Assembly (NCBI GenBank): GCA_964639275.1
Contig: CAZXCQ010000004.1
Location: 1 to 52,142 of the forward strand
Length of the DNA: 52,142 bases
DNA from: CAZXCQ01 sp964639275
Lineage (GTDB): Bacteria > Desulfobacterota > DSM-4660 > Desulfatiglandales > Desulfatiglandaceae
Reading direction: 5' to 3'
The notes below the pieces were generated by a model. The model was given only the letters and a program-made list of their open reading frames with translations, had not been told where the DNA came from and made no database searches. This document shows positions 9,178-17,995 of this stretch, one piece after another. Each line of letters starts with the position of its first letter. The stretch's first letter is position 1. Position numbers and translations under genes: made by a program.

Positions 9178-9957
9178 ATGGAAAATATAACAGCTATCGG
9201 ATTCGATCTCTTCAACACCCTGATTACGGCACATGACGGGGCCCTGGATGAGGCCTTCAGAAGGCTGGCCACGAGCCTGGAAAAGAGCGGCCTTGCCATT
9301 GAGCGCGAGGGGTTTAGACAGGCTTACAGGGAAGCGGCTATGCGTTTCATCCAAGAAACCAGAAAGAAAGGCCTGGAGACGCACAACCGATTCTGGATCA
9401 GCGCGGCCCTGAAGACCCAGGGGTATACGGTAAGTCCGGATGATCCCCGGGTTGCCGCGGCAATTGAGTCGTACTTCTCGGCCTTCTATGAGTACTGCTA
9501 CCCCATTCCCGGCACCATCGAGGTGCTCGAAACACTCAAAGAACGGTACCCTTTGGGGTTGCTCTCAAATTTTACCCACGGGCCCGCTGCAAGGGGGATT
9601 ATGAGACATATCGGTCTCACCCCATTTTTTGATGTGATCCTGGTATCTGGTGAATTGGGATATTGCAAACCCCACCCGCTGGTCTTTCAGAGACTCGCAG
9701 AGGACCTGGGGGTCAAAAAGGACGATCTTCTCTATATCGGCGACGACCCTCTGGCCGATATTCAAGGTGCCCTCAAGGCCGGGATTCAGCCGGTCTGGAC
9801 GACCATGGTTCGGGACAAGGAGATACCTTACACGCCGCGCAATCCCAACGCTCAGACCGGCTGCCCCGATAATAACATCCCCAGAATATCCACCTGGGGT
9901 GAATTCTTGTCCCTGTTGGAGATAGACAAAGGCAAAGGAGGAAACCATGGCCCTTAA
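9178..9957 (+). CDS. HAD-family hydrolase (haloacid dehalogenase / phosphoglycolate phosphatase type)
   Basis: 259 residues. Motif I is GFDLFNTLIT (nucleophile Asp at about residue 9), motif II Ser is in GLLSNFTHG, motif III Lys is in GYCKPHP, and motif IV is YIGDDPLADI. The helical cap sits between motifs I and II. The end overlaps the next gene by 11 bases, indicating translational coupling with the AbfD-type dehydratase. That suggests a role in the same pathway, for example hydrolysis of a side product, but the substrate cannot be read from sequence. Confidence 0.85.
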   Translation: MENITAIGFDLFNTLITAHDGALDEAFRRLATSLEKSGLAIEREGFRQAYREAAMRFIQETRKKGLETHNRFWISAALKTQGYTVSPDDPRVAAAIESYFSAFYEYCYPIPGTIEVLETLKERYPLGLLSNFTHGPAARGIMRHIGLTPFFDVILVSGELGYCKPHPLVFQRLAEDLGVKKDDLLYIGDDPLADIQGALKAGIQPVWTTMVRDKEIPYTPRNPNAQTGCPDNNIPRISTWGEFLSLLEIDKGKGGNHGP

Positions 9958-11386
9958 GAGCGCCGAAGAGTATGTGGAGAGGCTGAGAAGAATGAAGCCC
10001 AACGTCTATGCCCATGGACGAAGGATTGCAAGGGATGACCCCATGCTCGAGCTCCCGATCAACACCCTCAGGTTCACCTTTGAGGCGGTCAATGATCCGG
10101 AGCTAGGAGATCTCTTGATCACAGAGTCCCATCTGACCGGCGAGAAGATCAACCGCTTTACATCACTCAACCTCAGCATCGAAGATCTATACACCCAGCA
10201 GGAAATGAAGCGTCGGTGTTGCCACCGCGTCGGCGGATGCACGCAACGCTGCATGGCCACCGACACCCTGAATGCGATCGGCGTCGTCTCAAAAGAGATC
10301 GACGAGGAAAAAGGCACCCATTACCATGACAATTTCCTTGAATTCCTCAAATACTATCAGGCCAATGATCTGGTGGGGAGCACGGCCATGACCGATGTCA
10401 AGGGGGATCGCCGGCTCAGGCCGGCTCAACAACAAGATCCCGATCTCTATCTCCGCGTCGTGGAAAAGAACAGCAAGGGGATCGTTGTTCGCGGGGCCAA
10501 GAACCACATCACCATGGGTCCCTATGTTGACGAACACCTGGTTGTTCCCACAAGAAACATGACAAGGGATGAGGGCGACTGGGCCCTCTCGTTCGCCATT
10601 CCCGCAGATACCGACGGCATCAAGATCATATCCCGCATTGTCACCCCAAGAAAACGGATTGAGCTCAAGGCACCCTACAACACCTACGGGGTATCCGACT
10701 CCGTGCTGGTCTTTGATGACGTCTTTGTGCCGTGGGATCGCGTGTTTATGTGCGGAGAGTGGGAATTCGCGGGCAGGCTGGCCCTCACCTTTGCGGGGTT
10801 TCACCGCCACTCCTATTGCGGATGCAAGCCCGCTGTCACTGACATCATCCTGGGAGCCGCGGCCCTAGTGGCCGATTACAGCGGTATTGGGAAGGCTTCA
10901 CACGTGGCCGAGGAGTTGACCGAGCTGATGATTATCGGTGAATTGGTCTATGCCTCGGGCATCGCAGCAGCGGCAAAGGCGACAAAAACCTCTTCGGGCA
11001 TCTATACCCCCAGGTTCTTGTACTCTAATACGGGAAGATATCTCGCGGGAACCAAGATATACCATGAATACGACCTCTTGGTCGCTATTGCAGGCGGACT
11101 TCCCTCCACCATCCCCCCGGAAGAAGATTGGCTAAATCCAGAGACCGGTCCTTACCTGGAGAAATACATGAGCCGCAAGGGAGGTGTTTCATCAGAAAAG
11201 CTCCACAGGATTTTCCGATTTATATCTGATTTTTCGTGTTCAGCCATGGGGGCGTGGGCCCAGTACGCCGGGGTCCATGGGGGCGGTTCTCCGGTCATGG
11301 AAAAGATCGGTATCCGTTCCGAATATGACCTTGAGTCCAAAAAGAGGATTGTCAAATACCTGGCAGGGATCAAGGAGGAGAAATAG
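9947..11386 (+). CDS. abfD: 4-hydroxybutyryl-CoA dehydratase-type FAD/[4Fe-4S] enzyme (AbfD family)
   Basis: 479 residues of the 4-hydroxyphenylacetate 3-hydroxylase / 4-hydroxybutyryl-CoA dehydratase fold. From memory, the AbfD cluster ligands are Cys99, Cys103, His292 and Cys299. Equivalents are present as CTQRC (Cys98, Cys102) and HRHSYCGCK (His286, Cys293). The catalytic Gln101, Tyr296 and Lys300 match Gln100, Tyr290 and Lys294, and Thr190 matches Thr189. The flavin monooxygenase relatives lack this cluster, so radical dehydration of a 4-hydroxyacyl-CoA (or vinylacetyl-CoA isomerisation) is likely. GGAGG sits ten bases upstream. The acyl-CoA mutase genes are downstream in convergent orientation. 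The exact substrate is unproven. Confidence 0.85.
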   Translation: MALKSAEEYVERLRRMKPNVYAHGRRIARDDPMLELPINTLRFTFEAVNDPELGDLLITESHLTGEKINRFTSLNLSIEDLYTQQEMKRRCCHRVGGCTQRCMATDTLNAIGVVSKEIDEEKGTHYHDNFLEFLKYYQANDLVGSTAMTDVKGDRRLRPAQQQDPDLYLRVVEKNSKGIVVRGAKNHITMGPYVDEHLVVPTRNMTRDEGDWALSFAIPADTDGIKIISRIVTPRKRIELKAPYNTYGVSDSVLVFDDVFVPWDRVFMCGEWEFAGRLALTFAGFHRHSYCGCKPAVTDIILGAAALVADYSGIGKASHVAEELTELMIIGELVYASGIAAAAKATKTSSGIYTPRFLYSNTGRYLAGTKIYHEYDLLVAIAGGLPSTIPPEEDWLNPETGPYLEKYMSRKGGVSSEKLHRIFRFISDFSCSAMGAWAQYAGVHGGGSPVMEKIGIRSEYDLESKKRIVKYLAGIKEEK

Positions 11387-11394
11387 AAAGAGAT

Positions 11395-11802
11395 CTATCT
11401 GCGTCCTGATCGTTCTTCAATCGCGATTGCCCGCACACGGTCGATCACCGTCTCAAGGGGGGTATAGGGATGGAAGACCTCCCTGACGCCCAGTCCTCTG
11501 ATAAAGACTTCATCCTTTTTGGATATAATACCGCCAACGACAACAGGGACCTGCGCGATCCCATCCCTTTTCATTTGATCAAGAAGTATGGGGATCAGGA
11601 TCTCCGGGGCTGCGTCCATAATGCGATACCCGATGATATCGACGTGTTCCTGAATGGCCGTATTAACCAGATCCCGGGGGGTCTGAATCCCCCCCAGGAC
11701 CACCTCGATCCCCGCATTCCTCAGGGCGCTGGCCACCACCCAGTATCCTCTCTGGTGATACCAGTCATCCCGACTTAACAGAACCCGTATCCGCTGTTCC
11801 AT
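11395..11802 (-). CDS. acyl-CoA mutase small subunit, cobalamin-binding
   Basis: 135 residues of a stand-alone B12-binding domain. The lower-ligand motif is SRDDWYHQRG. His and the HxxG spacing match the canonical DxHxxG, but one extra residue separates it from Asp. The glycine motif VVVGGIISKKD near the end is conserved, while the middle SxL/GGH motif reads YRIMDAAP. The ATG at 11802 (GAGGA ten bases upstream) gives the usual length for this subunit and a 19-base gap from the large subunit stop; a longer frame would overlap that gene. It acts with the large subunit in carbon-skeleton rearrangement. Confidence 0.85.
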   Translation of the reverse strand: MEQRIRVLLSRDDWYHQRGYWVVASALRNAGIEVVLGGIQTPRDLVNTAIQEHVDIIGYRIMDAAPEILIPILLDQMKRDGIAQVPVVVGGIISKKDEVFIRGLGVREVFHPYTPLETVIDRVRAIAIEERSGRR

Positions 11803-11821
11803 AAAATCACTGTCCTCGTAT

Positions 11822-13504
11822 CTAGGCAAGAACATGGGGCGGGCTACAGACATATGGCCCTTCGCCCGGCTGTCTGTAGACCTCCGCCTTGAGCGTTGCA
11901 AACTCACCCCGGGTCATGCCACATTTCACCGCCTCCATAAGCGGCGGTATCATATTTTCCCCGGCCATCATGACATCGGTTAAGCTCCTCTTTGACTTCT
12001 CCACCATTGCATTATCCCGGTCGTGCCTCACCTGATTAAGCCTTACGATCTGTTTTTCGGCAAAGGAGGGGGCATACTCGGTCAGGGCCTCGAAGTCGGC
12101 GAACGCCTGCAAGGTCTCCAGGGCCTTCATCTGGATATCGTCTTTATCCACAAGGGTGTTTACCCCCACCAGCAGCCTGTTGCCGCTATCGAACTCCTCC
12201 TGGTTCTTGACTGCTGCGTTTCTTATCTCACTGCACATCCATTCCCACGCCTCAAAGGCCCCCCCTTTGTCCTGAATCCTGTCAATGATATGGATGACCG
12301 CCTCCTCCAGTCTTCCGGTCAGCCATTCAACATAATATGACCCCCCAAGAGGATCGATCACCCTGGTGATCCCGGTCTCAAGCCCGATGATCTGCTGGGT
12401 CCTGATCGAGAGTAAGGCGGAGAATTCGGTCGGGATTGCCAGGGCCTCGTCAAAGGAGTTTACGTGTAATGACTGGACGCCCCCCATAACCGCCGCCAGG
12501 GCGTAAATGGTGCTTCTCATGAGATTATTAAAGGGTTGCTCTCTGGTGAGGGTGGGGGCATAGGTCTGGCAATGCATCCGGCACATCAACGAACGGGGGT
12601 CTTTGGCGCCATAGCGTTCGGCGAAGATCCTGGCCCAGACCTTTCTCATGGCACGAAACTTGGCGACCTCTTCAAAAAACTCTGGCCCGGAGTTGACAAA
12701 CCAGGTCACCCGATGAAGGAAGTCATCAATATCGAGCCCTCTTTCGAGGAGGGCATCGCACCCGGCCATTGCACACGCGACACCAAAGGCGATTTCCTGG
12801 GCGGCCGTACACCCCCCTTCTCTGACATTGCGCATATCCAGATAGCCCGCGTTAAAGAGCGGCACATTTCTTGCGCAGTATTCCATGATATCCAGGCACT
12901 CTGTCTCGGGTCTGATCCAGTTGGACATGCTGCCCCGGAGTGTCTTGAAATCGATCCCTCTCTTTTCGGCCAGGGCAAGGTAGCAGGCGAGGGCAAAGGC
13001 ATTGGTTGTGATGAGGTGCACGGGATACTTCTCCATGTCGATACCGTCAAAGAGGGTCTCGTAGTCATAAAGGGTGTCAAGGGCAACACCCCCTTTCCCA
13101 ACCAGTCCCTTGACCCTGGGGTCGTCGCTGTCTGCCCGGTTCCCCGAACCGTCATCCGGGACCACGGATAGGGCATCGGCGCCCTGGGAAAGAAGAAACT
13201 TCCACCTCCCGTTTGTCTCCTCAGCGGTTCCAAAACCCGTGACCTGTCTGATATGAAGCCCACGCGTGAGATATCCGCCGGGGAAAAGCCCCCGTGTGTA
13301 AGGATATTGTCCCGGGAAAGAGATATCGTCCATAAAATCGATTTCGCCTATGTCCCTGGGAGAATACAGGGGTTTGACCGGAAGCCCCGACGAGGTGACA
13401 TGGCGCCTCTCGCTCTCTGGAATCTTTGTCAAGACCCGGTTCACTTCTGCCTCATATCTTTCCAGAATTTCCTCCAGCTCTCGCAGCAGTTCTTCTTTAA
13501 ACAT
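11822..13504 (-). CDS. methylmalonyl-CoA mutase-family acyl-CoA mutase, large subunit (divergent substrate site)
   Basis: 560 residues, the length of the separate large subunits of isobutyryl- or 2-hydroxyisobutyryl-CoA mutases. The CoA barrel is clear (TRGLHIRQVTGFGTAEETN, HCQTYAPTLTREQPFNN, SLHVNSFDEALAIPTEFSA). By recalled alignment with methylmalonyl-CoA mutase, Tyr89 is Phe (GLFPGGY). The stretch from GTIQND to the FEY helix is about 15 residues shorter and lacks the substrate-carboxylate Arg207, and His244 is Asn. So methylmalonyl-CoA is unlikely. The ATG at 13504 has GAGGAG upstream; the longer frame adds an unrelated extension. The small subunit follows directly. No MeaB-type GTPase is visible. 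Confidence 0.87.
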   Translation of the reverse strand: MFKEELLRELEEILERYEAEVNRVLTKIPESERRHVTSSGLPVKPLYSPRDIGEIDFMDDISFPGQYPYTRGLFPGGYLTRGLHIRQVTGFGTAEETNGRWKFLLSQGADALSVVPDDGSGNRADSDDPRVKGLVGKGGVALDTLYDYETLFDGIDMEKYPVHLITTNAFALACYLALAEKRGIDFKTLRGSMSNWIRPETECLDIMEYCARNVPLFNAGYLDMRNVREGGCTAAQEIAFGVACAMAGCDALLERGLDIDDFLHRVTWFVNSGPEFFEEVAKFRAMRKVWARIFAERYGAKDPRSLMCRMHCQTYAPTLTREQPFNNLMRSTIYALAAVMGGVQSLHVNSFDEALAIPTEFSALLSIRTQQIIGLETGITRVIDPLGGSYYVEWLTGRLEEAVIHIIDRIQDKGGAFEAWEWMCSEIRNAAVKNQEEFDSGNRLLVGVNTLVDKDDIQMKALETLQAFADFEALTEYAPSFAEKQIVRLNQVRHDRDNAMVEKSKRSLTDVMMAGENMIPPLMEAVKCGMTRGEFATLKAEVYRQPGEGPYVCSPPHVLA

Positions 13505-13641
13505 AATGCTGGGTCTCCTCAATCGGATAAACAGGGGAAAAGCCATGGCATGGCGTCTATCTTTTTCCCACGCCGCGCCAGAATCCATTTACCCCTCCGG
13601 TTTCTGAGAACTTACATCCGAAGCAGATCCAAAGGGAATTG

Positions 13642-14091
13642 TCAAAGAAGCGGTCGCAGGTGTCTTTCGATCTCGGCCTTGGGTAGGGCCCCCACCAGTT
13701 GATCGACCTTTTTTCCGTGGCTGAAGATCAGCATGGTGGGGATGCTCTGTATGCCGTATTTTGAAGCGGTCGCGGCGTTTTCATCCACATTCAGTTTGGC
13801 AATCTTGATCCGGCCTGCATATTCTGATGCCAGTTGATCCAGAACCGGGGCGACCATCCGGCAGGGGCCGCACCATGGCGCCCAGCAGTCCACCAGGACC
13901 GGCCCGGGATAGGAAAGGACCTCGTGGCCGAATGTGGTGTCTGTGATGGTTACTGGACGGTCATAAAAGGGATCCGCACTCAACCGCTTCTTACATTTGC
14001 CGCATATGGGCCGATCGTTCAATCTGGCTTTGGGTATCCGATTTTTCGCCCCGCAGTTGGGGCACTTGATAATCAGGGCATCTGTGTTCAT
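13642..14091 (-). CDS. trxC: thioredoxin with N-terminal zinc ribbon (thioredoxin 2 type)
   Basis: 149 residues. Residues about 8-40 form a zinc ribbon with two CxxC pairs (CPNCGAKN and CGKCKK). A thioredoxin fold follows, with active site WAPWCGPC and the cis-Pro loop IPTMLIF. The ATG at 14091 is chosen over an upstream TTG because a GGGGGGAG ribosome site is a few bases before it. It starts 14 bases after the endonuclease V stop, so the two are probably cotranscribed. It would act in cytoplasmic thiol-disulfide exchange. Confidence 0.92.
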   Translation of the reverse strand: MNTDALIIKCPNCGAKNRIPKARLNDRPICGKCKKRLSADPFYDRPVTITDTTFGHEVLSYPGPVLVDCWAPWCGPCRMVAPVLDQLASEYAGRIKIAKLNVDENAATASKYGIQSIPTMLIFSHGKKVDQLVGALPKAEIERHLRPLL

Positions 14092-14105
14092 CTTGCTCCC
14101 CCCTA

Positions 14106-14810
14106 TCAATGTGGGCGCGTCAGCGGTTCACGCCTTTCTTCCTGCTCTCTCAGCCGGTTGACCAGCAGGTGGGCCAGACGGACCGGCTCGGGCACCCGGT
14201 AGCCACTGCCGCACGCCAGGACCATCCTTATGGCGTCCTTGAGGGTGACCCGGTATCCCGGCGAGACAAACAGGGGTTTTACCCCTCGCCTGGTCCTCAC
14301 AACCGCTCCGATCTCTCGCCCTTTATAAAAAAGAAGGCTGTGGTTACCCCTTTCCTGTCCCACTTCAGAGAACTCACCCACCAGACGGCTTTTGGCACAG
14401 CCAATGGTCGGCTTCTGGATCAGAAGCCCCAGGTGCGAGGCCAGCCCCATCCCCCTGGGATGGGCTATGCCCTGTCCGTCACAAAGAAAGAGATCCGGCT
14501 CGGCTCGGATCTTTTCAATCGCCTCCAGGATCAGAGGGATTTCCCGAAAACTCAAAAGTCCCGGGATATAGGGGAAGTCTGATCTGCCCCTCACCCAGCG
14601 TTCTTCCACCTTCTCGAGTTGTGGATAACTCATGACTACTACCCCCGCCCATACCGTACGGGACCGGTTGGAACAGGAGACATCAGTGCCGGCAACACGG
14701 CCTATTCTTTTGGGTAGATCCTCAAAAACGAGTTGAGACCGGAGTTCCTCTTGTAGCTCAACCGCTTCCCGATAGCGGATATCCCAGGGGTGGAGTTGTC
14801 TCGCCTTCAT
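14106..14810 (-). CDS. nfi: endonuclease V (deoxyinosine 3' endonuclease)
   Basis: 234 residues matching Nfi throughout: VAGTDVSC near the N-terminus supplies the first catalytic Asp, FPYIPGLLSFREIP is the family signature, DLFLCDGQGIAHPRGMGLASHLG holds the second Asp and DNA contacts, and TIGCAKSRL is also typical. It cleaves DNA next to hypoxanthine produced by adenine deamination. The ATG at 14810 is preferred to a TTG one codon earlier. It is followed closely by thioredoxin; the link is probably only transcriptional. Confidence 0.92.
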   Translation of the reverse strand: MKARQLHPWDIRYREAVELQEELRSQLVFEDLPKRIGRVAGTDVSCSNRSRTVWAGVVVMSYPQLEKVEERWVRGRSDFPYIPGLLSFREIPLILEAIEKIRAEPDLFLCDGQGIAHPRGMGLASHLGLLIQKPTIGCAKSRLVGEFSEVGQERGNHSLLFYKGREIGAVVRTRRGVKPLFVSPGYRVTLKDAIRMVLACGSGYRVPEPVRLAHLLVNRLREQEERREPLTRPH

Positions 14811-14873
14811 CAAGCTTGTCTATTCTCCAGGCCTGATTCACAAACCGAATCGAAGCCACCAATCCCTGATGGC

Positions 14874-15728
14874 CTATTTGCGATAATCGTAAACACCTCT
14901 CCCGGTCTTTCTGCCCAGATGACCTGCCTTGACCAGTTTTACAAGCAACGGGGAGGGTCGATACTTGTCTCCAAGTTCCTGATGCAAGGTCTTCATACAG
15001 GTCAGGAGTATGTCCAGGCCAAATGCATCTGCCGCGGCCAGGGGACCCAGCGGGAAGCCCAGACCCTCCTTGCAGCTCCTGTCGATGTCTTCTGCGCTGG
15101 CAAGGTTCGTCTCAAGGGCAAAAAAGGCCTCATTGACCATAGGAAGATATAGGCGGTTGATCACAAAACCCGGGGAATCTGCGACAGACACCGTGGCCTT
15201 GCCGCATGATTTGAGGAAGTCGATGGTGGTCTCATAGGTCTGGTCAGAGGTCTCAGGTCCCCTGACAACCTCCACCAGCGGGGTCAAGGCCGCTGGAATC
15301 AGAAAGTGGGTGCCGATACAGTTTTGGGGCCTTCTGGTTGCCCCGGCGATCTCGGCAACCCAGAGCGTTGAGGTATTGGTCGCGAGGATGGCATCCTGCG
15401 GGCTGGCCTTATCCATCTTTTCAAAGATATCTTTCTTGAGCCCCATATCCTCAAACACTGCCTCAATTGCAAGATCGATATCTGAGACCGCATTTTCCAG
15501 ATCCACATCTGAAGAGATCAGGGACAGGGCCTTATCCACGGCATCCGGATCGAGCTTGCCCTTTTTCCTCTGCCCCTCCAGAAAGGCCTGGATGCCCCTG
15601 ATTCCCCTCTCAATCAGCTCCTGGGATTTGTCAACGATGACGGTCCGGTAACCCGCCCGGGCGCACACAATCGCTATCTGACTTCCCATGGTCCCCACAC
15701 CGACCACACCGACCTTTTGAATCGTCAT
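14874..15728 (-). CDS. hbd: 3-hydroxybutyryl-CoA / 3-hydroxyacyl-CoA dehydrogenase
   Basis: 284 residues, the normal length of the single-function Hbd family. The Rossmann motif GVGTMG is at residues 10-15, with Asp in VIVDKS favouring NAD+. Catalytic residues are present: Ser in NTSTL, His in GTHFLIPA, Glu in LVEVVRG and Asn in FVINRL. The motif after His reads FLIP rather than the common FFNP, hinting at a slightly different acyl pocket. The C-terminal domain ends GRKTGRGVYDY. The ATG at 15728 has GGAGGAGG immediately upstream. It oxidises (S)-3-hydroxyacyl-CoA to 3-ketoacyl-CoA; here it could act on the product of the neighbouring mutase or dehydratase. Confidence 0.92.
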   Translation of the reverse strand: MTIQKVGVVGVGTMGSQIAIVCARAGYRTVIVDKSQELIERGIRGIQAFLEGQRKKGKLDPDAVDKALSLISSDVDLENAVSDIDLAIEAVFEDMGLKKDIFEKMDKASPQDAILATNTSTLWVAEIAGATRRPQNCIGTHFLIPAALTPLVEVVRGPETSDQTYETTIDFLKSCGKATVSVADSPGFVINRLYLPMVNEAFFALETNLASAEDIDRSCKEGLGFPLGPLAAADAFGLDILLTCMKTLHQELGDKYRPSPLLVKLVKAGHLGRKTGRGVYDYRK

Positions 15729-16028
15729 CCCTCCTCCTTTTCTCCCAAAAAACGCGTAACAGTTCACCGCAGAGACGCCAAGGCCACAGAGAAGGACTTT
15801 CCCCTTTTCTGCTGAGAGGGCAGAAAAGGGAAAGAATTGACGTTACGCCGGAGAGCTTTACACGTGGCAAATCTCTTCCCCAAGGGCATGGCCTTTTTCT
15901 TTGCTGCCCTCTCAGCAGAAAAGAAAAATACAAATCATCTCTGCCTCCTTTGAGTCTCGAACGAGCGCAGCCAGTGGGCGGTGAACTATTACCAAAACGC
16001 TTTATAGATCAGCTTCTCTGCGTAACAT

Positions 16029-16175
16029 TAAATTTGATGGTCTCGTAAAAAGTCGAAAATGCTCTCTTTACGTCATTCCGGCGAAAGCCGGAATCCAGTG
16101 TTTTCAAACGCTTAAAAAACCCCTGGACCCCGTTTTTCAACGGGGTGACGACTTTTTACGAGTTCATCAAATTTA
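16029..16175. mobile_element. MITE-like element with 27-bp terminal inverted repeats
   Basis: Left end TAAATTTGATGG then TCTCGTAAAAAGTCG. The right end is nearly its reverse complement: CGACTTTTTACGAG then TTCATCAAATTTA. Inside are the hairpin CATTCCGGC-GAAA-GCCGGAATC and a second stem CCCCGTT-TTTC-AACGGGG. There is no ORF. Related copies at 4074-4253 and about 40660-40760 support a non-autonomous transposable or regulatory repeat family. Confidence 0.65.
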
Positions 16176-16285
16176 GGTATCAATTTAGCCATTTTCAAAA
16201 CTGGCACTTGAGCGGGGGGAATGGGGGTTCGGAATCACCATTGCCCGGCTTTCAAATCTCTAAAGTCTTAAAAATTAGGGGAAAG
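16170..16285 (+). repeat. GGTTCGGA palindromic intergenic repeat, copy 4
   Basis: TAGGTATCAATTTAGCC, TTTTCAAAAC and GGCACTTGAG are followed by the core GGGGAATGGGGGTTCGGAAT with partner CACCATTGCCCGG, then TTTCAAATCTCTAAAGTCTTA. It abuts the MITE-like element directly. Confidence 0.65.
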
Positions 16286-16466
16286 GCGCCGCATGGGGTC
16301 TATTTTGCATAAAAGAACAATTTGATCAAGGGTAACCGTTCTCAAGAGACCTGCCCGGATCGCCTTGTCGGCATGAAGGCCGGGTCTGAACCATTGATTC
16401 TTTCAACCCAAAGCTGGTATAAGACCCCGGGAAACACAAACCGACCTTAAGGAGGATCACAAAGAC

Positions 16467-17987
16467 ATGAAACAGACAACCATCCGTTTGAGCCATGATG
16501 ACAATATCGCCGTGGCCATTAGAGAGCTCCTGCCCGGGACCAAACTGGATATCGAAGATGTGGTCTGCCAGGAAAAGATACCCGCAGGACACAAGGTCAC
16601 TATCAAGACAATCAATGCCCACGACCCTATCCGGAAGTATGGTCAGATCATCGGTTTTGCCTCCAGGACCCTCGGGCCGGGCTGTCACGTCCACACCCAC
16701 AATGTGGAGGTCCTGGACTTTGTTCGAGACTATGCCATGGGTGAGGACACGCGGCCCACAGACTCCATCCGGGAAGAAGATCGCGCCCGATTTCAGGGGA
16801 TTGTCCGTGAAGATGGTCGCGTGGCCACCCGAAATTATATCGGTGTCCTGAGCACGGTAAACTGCTCGACCAGTGTTGTACGGTTTATTGCCGATTCATT
16901 TACCGACGACACCCTGGCGGAGTTTCCCAACGTGGACGGGGTGGTGGCCATTGGACACGGAACCGGATGCGCCATGGTATCTGATGGCGAGGGATTCCGT
17001 CTGCTCCAGCGCACCCTGGCAGGGTATGTCCGGCACCCCAACTTTGCAGGCATCCTCCTTGTGGGTCTTGGGTGCGAGGTAAACTACGTGGACTGTCTCA
17101 TGGCCAACATGGGTCTTGAAAGGGGTCCATCGCTGCGCACCATCGAAATCCAACAGTCCCGGGGGACCCGGGAAACCGTGCAACAGGGCATCGAGACCGT
17201 TCGAGAGATGCTCCCAAAGGCCAACCAGGCCAGGAGACGCCCCCTGCCGGCCAGCCATATCATGGTGGGGCTCGAATGCGGGGGCTCTGATGCCTTCTCC
17301 GGTATATCGGCCAACCCTGCGCTTGGCGCGGCCGTGGATCTCCTGGTCCGTCACGGAGGCACCGCCATTCTGAGTGAGACCCCCGAGATATATGGGGCCG
17401 AACATCTCCTCACCCGACGCGCCATAAACCCCGAGGTCGGTGAAAAGCTGGTTCGACTGATCAGATGGTGGGAAGGGTACACCCAGGGCCAGGGCGGAAA
17501 GATAAACAACAATCCCAGCCCGGGGAACAAGGCGGGTGGCCTGACCACCATACTTGAAAAATCTCTGGGTGCCTCATCCAAGGGGGGCACGACCAACCTG
17601 GTGGATGTGTACGGTTTTGCAGAGCCGGTCTCGGCAAAGGGGTTGGTCTTTATGGACACCCCCGGTTATGATCCTGTTTCCGTAACCGGGATGATCGCGG
17701 GTGGCGCAAACGTCATCTGTTTTACAACCGGACGCGGCACTGTCTGTGGTTTCAAGCCGGCCCCGGCGCTCAAGCTGGCATCCAATACCGTGATGTATCA
17801 AAACCTGAGCAGCGATATGGATGTGAACTGCGGCCGCATCGTGGATGGGGAGGCCTCGGTCCAGGAGATGGGAGAGGTCATCTTCTGGATGATCCTGGAG
17901 ACCGCCTCCGGCAAAAAGACAAAGAGCGAGGCCCTGGGTTTCGGAGACAACGAGTTTGTCCCGTGGCAGATGGGGCCGGTCATGTGA
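16467..17987 (+). CDS. uxaA: UxaA-family (altronate-type) hydro-lyase
   Basis: 506 residues, close to full-length UxaA. An N-terminal SAF-type domain (about 1-95, ending at CHVHTHN) is followed by the large Fe2+-dependent dehydratase domain with RNYIGVLSTVNCS, GHGTGCAM, LVGLGCEVNY, GLECGGSDAFSG, GGTAILSETPE and MDTPGYDP. The family dehydrates sugar acids such as altronate or galactarate. No other hexuronate genes are nearby and the gene sits among acyl-CoA genes, so another hydroxy-acid substrate is possible. It overlaps no neighbour but converges closely on the next gene. Confidence 0.85.
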   Translation: MKQTTIRLSHDDNIAVAIRELLPGTKLDIEDVVCQEKIPAGHKVTIKTINAHDPIRKYGQIIGFASRTLGPGCHVHTHNVEVLDFVRDYAMGEDTRPTDSIREEDRARFQGIVREDGRVATRNYIGVLSTVNCSTSVVRFIADSFTDDTLAEFPNVDGVVAIGHGTGCAMVSDGEGFRLLQRTLAGYVRHPNFAGILLVGLGCEVNYVDCLMANMGLERGPSLRTIEIQQSRGTRETVQQGIETVREMLPKANQARRRPLPASHIMVGLECGGSDAFSGISANPALGAAVDLLVRHGGTAILSETPEIYGAEHLLTRRAINPEVGEKLVRLIRWWEGYTQGQGGKINNNPSPGNKAGGLTTILEKSLGASSKGGTTNLVDVYGFAEPVSAKGLVFMDTPGYDPVSVTGMIAGGANVICFTTGRGTVCGFKPAPALKLASNTVMYQNLSSDMDVNCGRIVDGEASVQEMGEVIFWMILETASGKKTKSEALGFGDNEFVPWQMGPVM

Positions 17988-17995
17988 CGGGGCGC

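Larger units (their letters stand above)
15729..16466. other. intergenic region with inverted repeats and MITE-like element
   Basis: Divergent gap of about 740 bases with no gene. A hairpin CTTTTCTGC/GCAGAAAAG lies at about 15808-15831. A near inverted copy of its arm (CTGCCCTCTCAGCAGA, about 15903-15918) could form a larger stem. The MITE-like element occupies 16029-16175 and a GGTTCGGA repeat about 16170-16285. The ribosome site AAGGAGG (16449-16455) serves the UxaA gene. Confidence 0.6.
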
